Source of the DNA: Haloarcula limicola
GTDB lineage: Archaea > Halobacteriota > Halobacteria > Halobacteriales > Haloarculaceae
Reading direction: 5' to 3'
Assembly: GCF_010119205.1 (NCBI RefSeq)
Contig: NZ_WRXM01000001.1
Span: forward strand, 434,001-498,000
DNA: 64,000 bases
Both the position numbers and the translations under genes were made by a program. Shown piece by piece: positions 19,337 to 27,371 of this stretch (position 1 is the stretch's first letter; each line of letters opens with the position of its first letter). Below the pieces are notes generated by a model. That model worked only from the letters and a program-made list of their open reading frames with translations. It did not search any database and was not told where the DNA came from.

Positions 19337-20701
19337 CGATACCGTCCCTCCCCGCCGCGGTCGTTTCCGGAGCTGCCGAGTGCATACATCGCGCTATCGC
19401 TCGGAGACGGGAAGCGATTTCGGATTGCGCACCCCGCAGCGATTCGAGACCACGAACTCGCGCGAGCATGACGGTGTCCCCCTCGTAATCGAAGACCTAC
19501 GGCCACAACTGCTACTCTCGCTACAGGCTGGAAGTCACCGTTCGGCGCTCGAAGCTGTATTCGACTCTCGGAGACGCCACTACCCGGTCGGGGACTGATC
19601 ACGTGTCTCGATGGGAGGCACGAGGATAGCCGGGCAGTACCGAACCGTATCCCTTGTGGGAAATAATCGTCTGTGGATGGCATCCCGCTCCGTGTATTCC
19701 CGATCGCGACTGAGAACCAGTAGTGTCGGTGGTAGCGTAGACGACGGTGTATCGAGACCCAGCGCAGGGATTCGACTCCCGGTATACGGCGACGAATGCA
19801 GAGCGAATACTGGGAACGCGAATACGATCAGGCGGATAGGCGCTGCAGCGTCCCACAGCATCGGGTCGTTACGATGGGATCCCCTGAAACCGCGGGTGAG
19901 GTGCTATCTCTCGGGCGATAAGAGGCCGTCTCGTCGGATTCGTTACGGACTTCCGCCGCCGGCAGTGTTGCGTCGCCGCTTGGGTCCAACGCCCCGTAGC
20001 GACGTGGTTTCGAGTTCGTTCTATGCTCGGCGCGGCTAGCAGCTATCAGTTACCGCTCTATCTACGGTTTCGCTTACGGCTCACTCCCGACAGCGGGAGG
20101 CTAAAACCGGGTAGTTGAGCGATCGGGGTCTCACCCCTCTCACAGTTCAGAGGGAGAATGAGACTGGCGGGTCTCCCCGGGAGCTTAGATAGAGGCCCCG
20201 CTACTCGTATTGAACACCACTGTCTCGTGAACCACTCGATTACGGTGAGCGAGTGTTCATCGGAACTATCCACACGAATGTCGTCGACAGCCCCTTCTGT
20301 CAATACCTCGCCATCGAGAGATAGAAACCGATTCTCACCCAAGATCCGACCGCTAATCGAGCGTCTCTACAGTCCACTGTGAGGTGCCCTCTAAACAACA
20401 GTCGAGCCATCTCACTCCTTCCATCGGAGCACGACCGGTCGGGTTTCAGGGGGGAGAAGGAACTCGAGCTGTGACGGAAGCGCGACGAACCGATACAGAT
20501 CGACTCGACTTCGAACGGAGCTGCCAATATTTAGATGCGTAAGTATGGGCACATCAAAATCCCTGCCTTCCCGGCGTGCACACTTTTATTTGTGTATATG
20601 AGTACAGAATGCCGGCTATCGAAGTACTAGACTCCCAAATAAGTGTGTTTATCCGTACGAATGGGATTAGATTGAAGTGGACACGCAGAGAGGGGGAGGA
20701 T
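19337..20701. other. Gene-poor, lower-GC stretch
   Basis: About 1.36 kb with no convincing protein gene. Open frames are short, lack Shine-Dalgarno or leaderless promoters, and do not show the Asp/Glu-rich composition of real genes nearby. G+C appears clearly lower by eye than in the flanks. The only recognisable content is the structured segment at 20043-20203, read here as the end of a decayed transposon. The stretch lies directly upstream of the DUF5805 and recombinase pair and may be the scar of past integration. Confidence 0.6.
20043..20203 (+). mobile_element. Probable IS200/IS605 (IS1341-type) right-end relic with omega-RNA-like fold
   Basis: Stacked inverted repeats on the plus strand form an RNA-like fold: CTCCCG/CGGGAG at 20084-20089 and 20094-20099 with loop ACAG; GTCTCA/TGAGAC at 20128-20133 and 20159-20164 enclosing CCCTCT/AGAGGG at 20135-20140 and 20149-20154; and GCGGG/CCCGC at 20167-20171 and 20197-20201. 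A short frame ending in RQREAKTG and a stop at 20112-20114 runs into it, which looks to me like the last codons of a haloarchaeal tnpB. No other tnpB or tnpA sequence is present. The fold is seen directly; the IS assignment comes from memory of such ends and is moderate. Confidence 0.45.
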
Positions 20702-21124
20702 ATGGCAGTAGACGGTGATGGAGACGAACGGACCTCCGTTCGGACGTACGTGCCGGCCTACCAGAAGGAACTGTGGCGCGAACACGCCGACGAACTCGAC
20801 ATGAGCCAGAGCGAGTTCGTCCGAACGATGGTGCAGGCGGGCCGTAGCGGTTTCGAGCCCGCCGAATCGGGATCGACTGATGGGACCAGCGAACCGTCCA
20901 CGGCCGAGGAACCCACTTCTCCGAACGCAACCCCTGGGGTTGACGGGTTGAAAGACCGTGTCCAGGCTGTTCTCGCTGACGGCGACCCACACGACTGGGA
21001 CGAACTGCTCGCGGAGCTCACCGACGACATCGAGGAGCGTCTCGACCGGACGCTCCAGGAACTCCAGTCGTCGGGCCGGGTTCGATACAGCGGCCGCCAC
21101 GGGGGGTACGTCCTGGACGAATGA
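20702..21124 (+). CDS. DUF5805-like small DNA-binding-type protein
   Basis: This 140-residue protein starts at ATG 20702, right after a strong Shine-Dalgarno (GGGGGAGGAT). The upstream ATG was rejected because the added segment is basic, Ile-rich and unlike haloarchaeal proteins. The N-terminal 50 residues (TSVRTYVPAYQKELWREHAD, then MSQSEFVRTMVQAG) look like a ribbon-helix-helix-type element. A Ser/Pro linker follows, and the C-terminal 60 residues look like a winged helix (LQELQSSGRVRYSGRHGGYV). Its stop overlaps the recombinase start by 4 nt, so the two are coupled. It probably binds DNA and helps or regulates the recombinase. Confidence 0.75.
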   Translation: MAVDGDGDERTSVRTYVPAYQKELWREHADELDMSQSEFVRTMVQAGRSGFEPAESGSTDGTSEPSTAEEPTSPNATPGVDGLKDRVQAVLADGDPHDWDELLAELTDDIEERLDRTLQELQSSGRVRYSGRHGGYVLDE

Positions 21125-22161
21125 GCTCTGATGCCGCCGACGCTACGGACGAAGAAGACCCGATCGCATATTTCCTCGACGACATTACCTATCACGGAAA
21201 GAGCGACCGAACGCGGGCGTTCTACGAGCGAGTGCTGCGGGACTTCGAGGCGTTTCTCACCGAGGGCAGTCGACCGGTCCCGGTCGCAGAGGCGTCACAC
21301 CGGGACTGCATGGCGTACGTCCACGGGCTCCGCGGCGAGAAGAGCGAGAGCACGATCGCCACGTACGCCTCGTATCTCCACCGCTTCTTCGCCTACATGA
21401 TACAGGTCGGAACGTTCGAATCGAACCCGATGGCGCTGGTCGTCAAGGAGATGGACGAATCGATCAACACGGACCCGACGCGCCGCGAGATCGGCGTCGC
21501 ACCGATGCGAGAGTTCGTCGCAACTGTTCGCCATCCGCTCGAACGCGCCGTCGTCGTCACGCTGCTCAAGACGGGGATGCGCGTCGGCGAACTGTGTAAC
21601 TTGGACGTTCGGGATGTCCACCTCGAGACTCCTGGACCACGCCCCGACGTGCCCGTTCGCGCCGGGCTGGACGGTCGCCCCGACTCGCTGTACGTCTCCG
21701 CGTCGCCGTCTCGCGGGCAGGTCTCTAACGGCGAGGAACGGACCGCCTCGAACAAGCGCAAACGGGATACGACGATACCGATAGACGGCGAACTCGCCCG
21801 CGTCCTGCGGTACTGGCTGGCGATTCGGCCGGATACGCGCTCCTCGGCGACGCCGCTGTTCGTCTCTACGAGCGGCGAGTGGGGAGCGCGCCTCACACCC
21901 GATATGGTGCATCACCTCGTCGAGACCCACGCCCGCGACCGGGGCTGGTATCGAGACGGCGGCGGTGCCGAGGAGAACGTCACGCCGCATTACTTTCGAC
22001 ACTTCTTCACTACGCACCTGCGCGACCGCACCGGCGACCGCGGGGTCGTGAAGTACCTCCGGGGTGACGTCGCACAGGACGTCATCGACACGTACACGCA
22101 CGACTGGGGTGACCGGGTTCGGGACGTCTACGAGGCGAATATCTACTCGTTGCGGGTATAG
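21121..22161 (+). CDS. Tyrosine recombinase (XerC/D-type integrase)
   Basis: This 346-residue protein has an N-terminal SAM-like core-binding domain (residues about 25-110) and a catalytic domain with Arg154 (TGMRVGELCNL), His290 and Arg293 (HYFRHFFTTH), and the nucleophile Tyr325 (VIDTYTHDW). The usual LGH box before the tyrosine reads RGD, so the second histidine position is Asp. The catalytic domain has an insertion with a KRKRDTTIPI segment that likely contacts DNA. It is coupled to the DUF5805 gene. I could not find a tRNA or flanking direct repeats that would mark attachment sites, so it may be a resident chromosomal recombinase rather than part of a recent element. Confidence 0.9.
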   Translation: MSSDAADATDEEDPIAYFLDDITYHGKSDRTRAFYERVLRDFEAFLTEGSRPVPVAEASHRDCMAYVHGLRGEKSESTIATYASYLHRFFAYMIQVGTFESNPMALVVKEMDESINTDPTRREIGVAPMREFVATVRHPLERAVVVTLLKTGMRVGELCNLDVRDVHLETPGPRPDVPVRAGLDGRPDSLYVSASPSRGQVSNGEERTASNKRKRDTTIPIDGELARVLRYWLAIRPDTRSSATPLFVSTSGEWGARLTPDMVHHLVETHARDRGWYRDGGGAEENVTPHYFRHFFTTHLRDRTGDRGVVKYLRGDVAQDVIDTYTHDWGDRVRDVYEANIYSLRV

Positions 22162-22635
22162 CGCCGAATTCTGTCGTTCTCATTCCGACTGTGGTCTGGC
22201 TCGTAGAGGACTCATGAATGCTATGTCGCTATATAGAATCGAGCGGCAAACCTCTCGAACCGTACTGAACGCGCTTTCGGGAGAGATGAAAATATCAATA
22301 GTACGCGCGTTATCTGACTGCAGTCTCTCCAAATGTGACGAGAAAGCGCAGCGACCCCCCATTCTGTGAGATGGAACCGAGAACGTTCGTAGGTGACGAA
22401 CGGCTCTCTGGTACCGTCGAAGAAGCGACTTCGTGTACTCTCAGAGAACAGACTGGCCTGAGTTCCGTACTCTCGAAAAGCGGGTCGTACTTCGGAACGG
22501 TCTTTACCGAGGTCGGGTTACTCGTTCGGCGATGCCGAACGGGTATACGTCGCGTTTATCCGAAGCACCCCGTGGCAGATTGTTCGAGGAGCGACCGCCG
22601 TCCGCAAGTTGTCTATCGACGACGTACGACGGTCG
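22162..22635. other. Intergenic stretch with a hairpin, no gene seen
   Basis: These 474 bp lie between the recombinase and the aldolase, which converge. No supported reading frame was found. The stretch has lower G+C and one perfect hairpin (CGTTCGGC-GAT-GCCGAACG, 22523-22541). It marks the left border of the catabolic island. Confidence 0.6.
22523..22541. terminator. Perfect 8-bp hairpin between converging genes
   Basis: CGTTCGGC (22523-22530) and GCCGAACG (22534-22541) pair perfectly around a 3-nt loop. The site lies downstream of both converging genes, which fits a bidirectional terminator or an RNA-stabilising stem. There is no T-run next to it, so a terminator role is only a guess. Confidence 0.3.
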
Positions 22636-23412
22636 TCACTCGGTCGAGGCAGCGGCCTCTTCGTATTCGTCGATCGCCGTTTCGATCCCATCCATCAGCA
22701 ACGAGACGTCCTTTCCGGCGATGAGGAAGTCGAACCCCTGTGCGACCCGCTTGGGTATGTCCCGGACGTCGACGGTGAGCGTGCCGACGGGGACGTCGGC
22801 GGCGTTGCCCGCACGGACGACGGCTTCGATGGCGCGGTCGAACTCCTCGGAGTGCCACTCCCCGAAGAGATCGAGGGCCGCCGAGAGGTCCGCGGGACCG
22901 ACGAACAGCGCGTCGATGCCGTCCACGCGTGCGATTTCCGCGACGTTGTCGAGGCCCTGCTGCGTCTCTATCTGCGCGACGGTCAGGATAGAGCCGTTGG
23001 CCGTCCGGACGTATTCCTCGAAGTTGCGGCCGTAGCCGGTCGCGCGACTCCCGGCGATACCGCGAATCCCGTCGGGGGGATAGCGGAGCGCCCGGACGAG
23101 GGCGCGGGCCTCTTCGACCGTGTCGATCATCGGAACCATGACCCCGGCGACGCCGATATCGACGATCCGTTTCAGCCTGACCGGGTCGTTCCACGGAACG
23201 CGAACCACCGTCTCGGTGTCGCCCCCGGCGGCGTCCACGCCGCGGGCCATCCCCTCGACGGTCTCTGGGCACATCGCCGTGTGTTCCATGTCGACGAGGA
23301 CGAAGTCCACGTCGAGTCCGGCGGCCGCTTCCGCCACGGTCGGATGCCCGATGGAGAGCCACGTTCCGAGCGGCTGATCGAACGCTTCGATGGCGCGCTT
23401 GATACCTGCCAT
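22636..23412 (-). CDS. HpcH/HpaI-family aldolase
   Basis: This 258-residue class II aldolase of the HpcH/HpaI family cleaves or forms 2-keto-3-deoxy acids to pyruvate plus an aldehyde. Signs are the DFVLVDMEHTAM segment, the GIRGIAGSRATGYGR loop that binds the keto acid, the metal ligand Glu in QIETQQGLDNV, and the metal ligand Asp in FVGPADLSAAL. Length (about 250-260) is normal. It is the minus-strand left border of the island and is divergent from the Gfo/Idh/MocA gene, so a shared control region is likely. The true aldehyde product is unknown; a sugar-acid derivative is the best guess from the neighbours. Confidence 0.87.
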   Translation of the reverse strand: MAGIKRAIEAFDQPLGTWLSIGHPTVAEAAAGLDVDFVLVDMEHTAMCPETVEGMARGVDAAGGDTETVVRVPWNDPVRLKRIVDIGVAGVMVPMIDTVEEARALVRALRYPPDGIRGIAGSRATGYGRNFEEYVRTANGSILTVAQIETQQGLDNVAEIARVDGIDALFVGPADLSAALDLFGEWHSEEFDRAIEAVVRAGNAADVPVGTLTVDVRDIPKRVAQGFDFLIAGKDVSLLMDGIETAIDEYEEAAASTE

Positions 23413-23731
23413 ATCACGTCCTCGAGGCGAGCGATGCGGCTGGACCTGATGCCACCGGCGAGCCCGTACAGTGCATGTTATTATCTACCATTGCAATTTG
23501 GGATGGGGCTACAAAAGCGTTGAGGGTCGGTCGCGAACAGAGCGGCTCCCGCCGCTGTCGCGCACCGTCGTAAAGAGCGTCGCGAGAGCGGCGTCGCGCG
23601 GACTAGGTTTTTGCCGTCGGGCGTCGCAGTGCGAGTCGTATGACCAGACCGATCTCCGGTAGGAGCGCCGGGTTTCGACGGACGAACGAAACGAAGACGA
23701 CCGCGCCGAGTGCGGACGGAAGGCGGTACCG
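23413..23731. other. Divergent promoter region with a possible 31-codon leader frame
   Basis: This 319-bp gap serves the aldolase (minus) and the oxidoreductase (plus). A TTATTATC element near 23474-23481 could serve the minus gene as a TATA box. A small frame, ATG 23641 to TGA 23735, would encode 31 basic residues and overlap the next start as ATGA. That geometry suits a translational coupler, but the peptide is Arg/Thr-rich and unlike halophile proteins, so I do not call it a gene. Confidence 0.45.
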
Positions 23732-24829
23732 ATGACGTACGACGTCGGCTTCGTCGGGTACGGGCTGATGGGGAAGGCCCACGCGAACGCGTTGGCTCGC
23801 CTGCCGATGTTCTTCCCGGACGCGCCGGCGACGAACCGGCGGATCATCGCCGGTCGCGACGAAGACGCGCTGGCCCGGGCGGCGGAGCGGTACGGGTTCG
23901 ACCGGACGACGACGGAGTGGCGAGACGTCATCGACGAGGTGGACGTCCTCTACAACCTTACGCCGAACGACCTCCACCCCGAGCCGTCGATCGCGGCGCT
24001 CGAAGCGGGCGTCCACGTCCTCTGTGAGAAGCCGCTGGCGTCGACGCTCGACGCGGCCGAGGAGATGGTCGCTGCCGCAGCGAACTCGGCCGCGCAGGCC
24101 GCCTGTGCCTTTAACTATCGGTACGTGCCCGCGGTGACACTGATGAAACGGCTGGTCGAAGAGGGCGCACTCGGCGAGATTCGACATTTCCGCGGGACGT
24201 ACTTACAGGATTTTCAGGCCGACCCGGAGGATTCGTGGATCTGGCGCAACGACGCCGACGTGGCGGGCTACGGCCGCGTCGGAGACGTCGGCGCGCACAC
24301 GATCGACCTCGCCCGGTGGCTCGTCGGCGACGTCGAGCGAGTGGCCGGGACGCTCTCTCGGTTCGTCGAGGAGCGGCCCCATCCCGACGACGGGACGCCG
24401 ACGCCGGTGACGACGGACGACGCCTACGGCGCGCTCCTGCGGTTCGAGTCCGGCGCGCAGGGCGTTATCGAGGGGTCTCGCGTGGCGACCGGCCACAAGA
24501 ACACCAACGCGATCGAGATAATTGGCACCGACGGGGCGGTCAGATACGACGTCGAGCGGTTCAACGAGCTCGAACTCCGCGGTGCGGACGACCGGGGGTT
24601 CCAGCGGATCAGCGTCACGGAGCCGTCGGACCCCTACATGGACGCGTGGTGGCCGGCGGGTCACGGCATCGGGTGGGAACACTCGTTCGTCCACGAGAAC
24701 TACGAGTTCCTCACCGCCGTCGATGCCGGTGAGGGTTACGAGCCGGGCTTCGCCGACGCCTACGCCGTCCAGACGGTCGTGGACGCTATCGTCGAGAGCC
24801 ACGAGAACGGTTCGTGGACGACGGTCTGA
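23732..24829 (+). CDS. Gfo/Idh/MocA-family oxidoreductase (sugar or cyclitol dehydrogenase)
   Basis: This 365-residue NAD(P)-dependent dehydrogenase has an N-terminal Rossmann motif (VGFVGYGLMGKAHANAL), the family-typical HVLCEKPLA with its active-site lysine, and the C-terminal alpha/beta domain with GRVGDVGAHTIDLARWL, where Asp and His form the catalytic site. Family members oxidise ring hydroxyls of inositols, aldoses or sugar acids; the substrate cannot be read here. It sits just upstream of the ABC sugar importer on the same strand, separated by a promoter (24891-24898), and is the likely first oxidation step of the island. Confidence 0.85.
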   Translation: MTYDVGFVGYGLMGKAHANALARLPMFFPDAPATNRRIIAGRDEDALARAAERYGFDRTTTEWRDVIDEVDVLYNLTPNDLHPEPSIAALEAGVHVLCEKPLASTLDAAEEMVAAAANSAAQAACAFNYRYVPAVTLMKRLVEEGALGEIRHFRGTYLQDFQADPEDSWIWRNDADVAGYGRVGDVGAHTIDLARWLVGDVERVAGTLSRFVEERPHPDDGTPTPVTTDDAYGALLRFESGAQGVIEGSRVATGHKNTNAIEIIGTDGAVRYDVERFNELELRGADDRGFQRISVTEPSDPYMDAWWPAGHGIGWEHSFVHENYEFLTAVDAGEGYEPGFADAYAVQTVVDAIVESHENGSWTTV

Positions 24830-24890
24830 GTTACTGACGCGACGGTCGACGGACATTTCGCGTATCTACGACGATCTTTTGAGAAAGATA

Positions 24891-24898
24891 TTTATATC
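24891..24898 (+). promoter_or_regulatory. Predicted TATA box of the ABC importer operon
   Basis: TTTATATC lies 17-24 bp before the ATG at 24915, so transcription should begin at or very near that codon. This supports a leaderless mRNA and the choice of start, and separates the importer operon from the dehydrogenase upstream. Confidence 0.6.
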
Positions 24899-24914
24899 GC
24901 GTGAGCGAACAATC

Positions 24915-26207
24915 ATGCGTGTTAGACCCATGGTAAGCGATAGCCATTGTGACGGACGCGTCTCGCGGCGAAAGTATATCACCGCAGTCGGAATCGGCGC
25001 CACAGTCGGCCTTGCCGGCTGTGGCGGCGACGGTGGTGATGGCAGCGACGGCGGTGACGGCGGCGGTGGAACCGCGACGGGCGACGGCGGCGCTACCACC
25101 GGCGGCGAGACCTCGACCACGGGTAGCGGCGGCGGAGAGTCCTACCGATTCGGGTTCTCCATCAAGAACATGAACAACCCGTGGCTGCAGGTATTCCGCA
25201 AGATCGGGGAGGTGTACGCGCAGGAACTGGGCCACGAGATCCAGGTCACACAGGCCGGCGGGCAGGCCCAGCGACAGATTCAGAACGTCAGGAGCATGCT
25301 GAACAGCGGCATCGACGGCCTCCTCATCAGTCCGTACTCCTCGGACGCCGCCGTCGGCGTCATCGAACGCGCCGCCGAACAGGGTGTGCCGGTGTACACG
25401 GCCAACTCCTCGGCCCCGACCGACGCCATCGAACTGTTCACCGGATTCGGGAGTTTCAACGCCGGCTACCGCGCCGGCCAGCTGATGGTAGAGGCGCTGA
25501 ACGACACCTACGGCGGGAGCCGTGTCGTCGACCTCGTGGGCGACCAAGCCGACCAGTCGGCCGTCCGGCGGAGCGAGGGGTTCCGGCAGGCCATCAGCGA
25601 GGCCGACGGCGTCGAGATCGTCCAGGTCATCTACAACAAGGGTTGGAGCCAACAGGCGGCGACCCAGAACCTGAGCGCGTTCTTAGAGAGCGACAGCGAC
25701 ATCGACGGCATCTACGCCGTCTGGGGCGGCGGCGCGCTCGCTGCGGTCAACGTCTTGGACCAGATGGGGATGCTCACCACGATGGACGACACGGAGAACT
25801 ACATCCCGATCATGAACATCGACGGGTTCCCGGGCGTCCTCGACAACATCAGGGAGGGGTACATCCACACGACGCTCCAGCAGCCGATGCCGTTCTACGC
25901 GCCCATCTCGATGGAGTACATGATCCACCAACTGGACACGGGCGAGGCCGCTATCCCGCAACCCGACAGCGAGGTGACGGCCGCGGACTCCGCGAACCTC
26001 CCCAACGAGGTGGCCGTCCAGAACATCGAGTACAACGGCGTTCAGCCGCTGTCGAACAGTTACTGGTCGCCGGGGACGGTCACGCAGTGGTCCTCGGGCG
26101 ACACGAACTACTACCCGTGGCTGCAGCCGAAGACCGTCGCCATCACGCAGGAGAACGTCGACGCGGAGTACCTCTGGGGCAACTACGCGAGTGACCTCCT
26201 CGGCTAA
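24915..26207 (+). CDS. ABC transporter substrate-binding lipoprotein (ribose/inositol type)
   Basis: This 430-residue protein has a twin-arginine signal (SRRKYITAVG) and lipobox (GLAGC), then a Gly/Thr/Ser linker of about 50 residues. The mature domain is Peripla_BP_4 (YRFGFSIKNMNNPWLQVF; GIDGLLISPYSSDAAVGVIE; SDIDGIYAVWGGGALAAVN), the class that binds ribose, galactose, xylose or inositol. The ATG at 24915 fits the TATA box 24 bp upstream; a second ATG five codons later is also possible. Permease and ATPase genes follow on the same strand, so this is the extracellular receptor of an importer. Confidence 0.88.
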   Translation: MRVRPMVSDSHCDGRVSRRKYITAVGIGATVGLAGCGGDGGDGSDGGDGGGGTATGDGGATTGGETSTTGSGGGESYRFGFSIKNMNNPWLQVFRKIGEVYAQELGHEIQVTQAGGQAQRQIQNVRSMLNSGIDGLLISPYSSDAAVGVIERAAEQGVPVYTANSSAPTDAIELFTGFGSFNAGYRAGQLMVEALNDTYGGSRVVDLVGDQADQSAVRRSEGFRQAISEADGVEIVQVIYNKGWSQQAATQNLSAFLESDSDIDGIYAVWGGGALAAVNVLDQMGMLTTMDDTENYIPIMNIDGFPGVLDNIREGYIHTTLQQPMPFYAPISMEYMIHQLDTGEAAIPQPDSEVTAADSANLPNEVAVQNIEYNGVQPLSNSYWSPGTVTQWSSGDTNYYPWLQPKTVAITQENVDAEYLWGNYASDLLG

Positions 26208-26231
26208 CGAACCCGGAAAGTACGCATTCAC

Positions 26232-27293
26232 ATGAGCATTCGAGACCTCGACTGGAGCGAGTGGTTGGACCGGACGAGCGGCGAGGGAACGAAGTGGCTC
26301 CTCTGGGGCCTCGACAACATGATCTGGCCCATCGTGGTCGTCACGTTCGCCATCTTCGCCGTCCTGATGCCGCAGGTGTTCACCTCGGCGAGCAACATCC
26401 AGTTCATGCTGTATTCGAGCGCGGGGCTGGGAGCGCTCGTGCTCGCGGAGTCGCTGTGCCTACTCAGCGGGAACTTCGACCTCTCTATCGGCTCTATCGC
26501 GGGCTTCTCCTCGATGGTGACGGCGCTGTTCTTGAACACGTGGTTCCCGGGGACGCCGGGGCTCGTCGGCGTCGTCCTAATCCTCTTCATCGGCGGCGCG
26601 ATCGGGCTCGTCAACGGCGTCTCCATCGGCTATTTCGGCATCAACCCGTTCCTGCAGACGCTCGCCTTCTTCATCATCTTCCGCGGGGCCGTCTTCCTGC
26701 TCTCGACGATAACCGTCGCGCCCCTTCCGGAGTCGTATCTGTTCGTCGGCGGCGCGCTCATCGGTGACCTACCGGGCCTCGGCGGCGCGGACTCGCTGTG
26801 GATATTCGGCGGGATCCCGATAGCGGTGCCGCTGATAATCGCGCTCTACGCCGGCGTCTGGTTCGTCATGAACTACCGGCGCATCGGCCTCGCCATCATG
26901 GCGGTCGGCGGCGACGAGAACGCCGCAGAGGAGGCCGGCATCCCGCGCGAGCGCGTCCTGCTCATCGTCTTCACCGCCTCGGGCGTCCTGAGCGGGCTCG
27001 CGGGCCTGCTGTACACCGGCTACCTGAGCGCGGCCCCGCCGGGTCTCGCCGAAGGCGACCTGTTCCCGGCGTTCGCGGGCGCGGTCATCGGCGGCATCAG
27101 CCTCGACGGGGGCCGCGGCGACATCAAGAACGCCTTCGGCGGGATGTTCCTCCTGACGATGATTCAGGTCGGACTGGTGCAGGTCGGCGTCGGCGGCGAC
27201 GCCATCCAGTTCATAAACGGCCTCGTCCTGCTGGTCGCCATCTACCTTTACACGACCGAGTCGAAGATCCGCCGTCGCCTGCTCTCCACCTGA
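26232..27293 (+). CDS. ABC transporter permease (RbsC type, BPD_transp_2)
   Basis: This 353-residue integral membrane protein has about nine or ten helices starting at residue 30. The RbsC-like segment LCLLSGNFDLSIGSIAGFSS and the coupling-loop region MAVGGDENAAEEAGIPRERV, which contacts the ATPase, are clear. It begins 24 nt after the binding protein stop. Carbohydrate permeases of this class usually work as homodimers, so a single permease gene is enough. Confidence 0.9.
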   Translation: MSIRDLDWSEWLDRTSGEGTKWLLWGLDNMIWPIVVVTFAIFAVLMPQVFTSASNIQFMLYSSAGLGALVLAESLCLLSGNFDLSIGSIAGFSSMVTALFLNTWFPGTPGLVGVVLILFIGGAIGLVNGVSIGYFGINPFLQTLAFFIIFRGAVFLLSTITVAPLPESYLFVGGALIGDLPGLGGADSLWIFGGIPIAVPLIIALYAGVWFVMNYRRIGLAIMAVGGDENAAEEAGIPRERVLLIVFTASGVLSGLAGLLYTGYLSAAPPGLAEGDLFPAFAGAVIGGISLDGGRGDIKNAFGGMFLLTMIQVGLVQVGVGGDAIQFINGLVLLVAIYLYTTESKIRRRLLST

Positions 27294-27371
27294 ACGGTCG
27301 CTTTTCGGCCCCGGAATGATGCTTGCCAACACCCCACAACCTATAAGAGCGCAGTTGCCGAATCTCTCGCC

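Noticed and set aside
19611-20039. 142-codon frame in the gene-poor stretch
   Set aside because: Basic, Ser/Arg-rich, no Shine-Dalgarno or TATA box at a suitable distance, no family resemblance.
20084-20201. CRISPR-like repeats
   Set aside because: The stems are single inverted repeats, not regularly spaced direct repeats.
22210-22369. Possible remnant of a helix-turn-helix regulator after the recombinase
   Set aside because: A short stretch (RQTSRTVLNALSG) looked suggestive, but it lacks a start signal and the rest matches no regulator.
23641-23735. 31-codon frame overlapping the start of the Gfo/Idh/MocA gene
   Set aside because: Placement as ATGA overlap is attractive, but the peptide is Arg/Thr-rich and too short to support.
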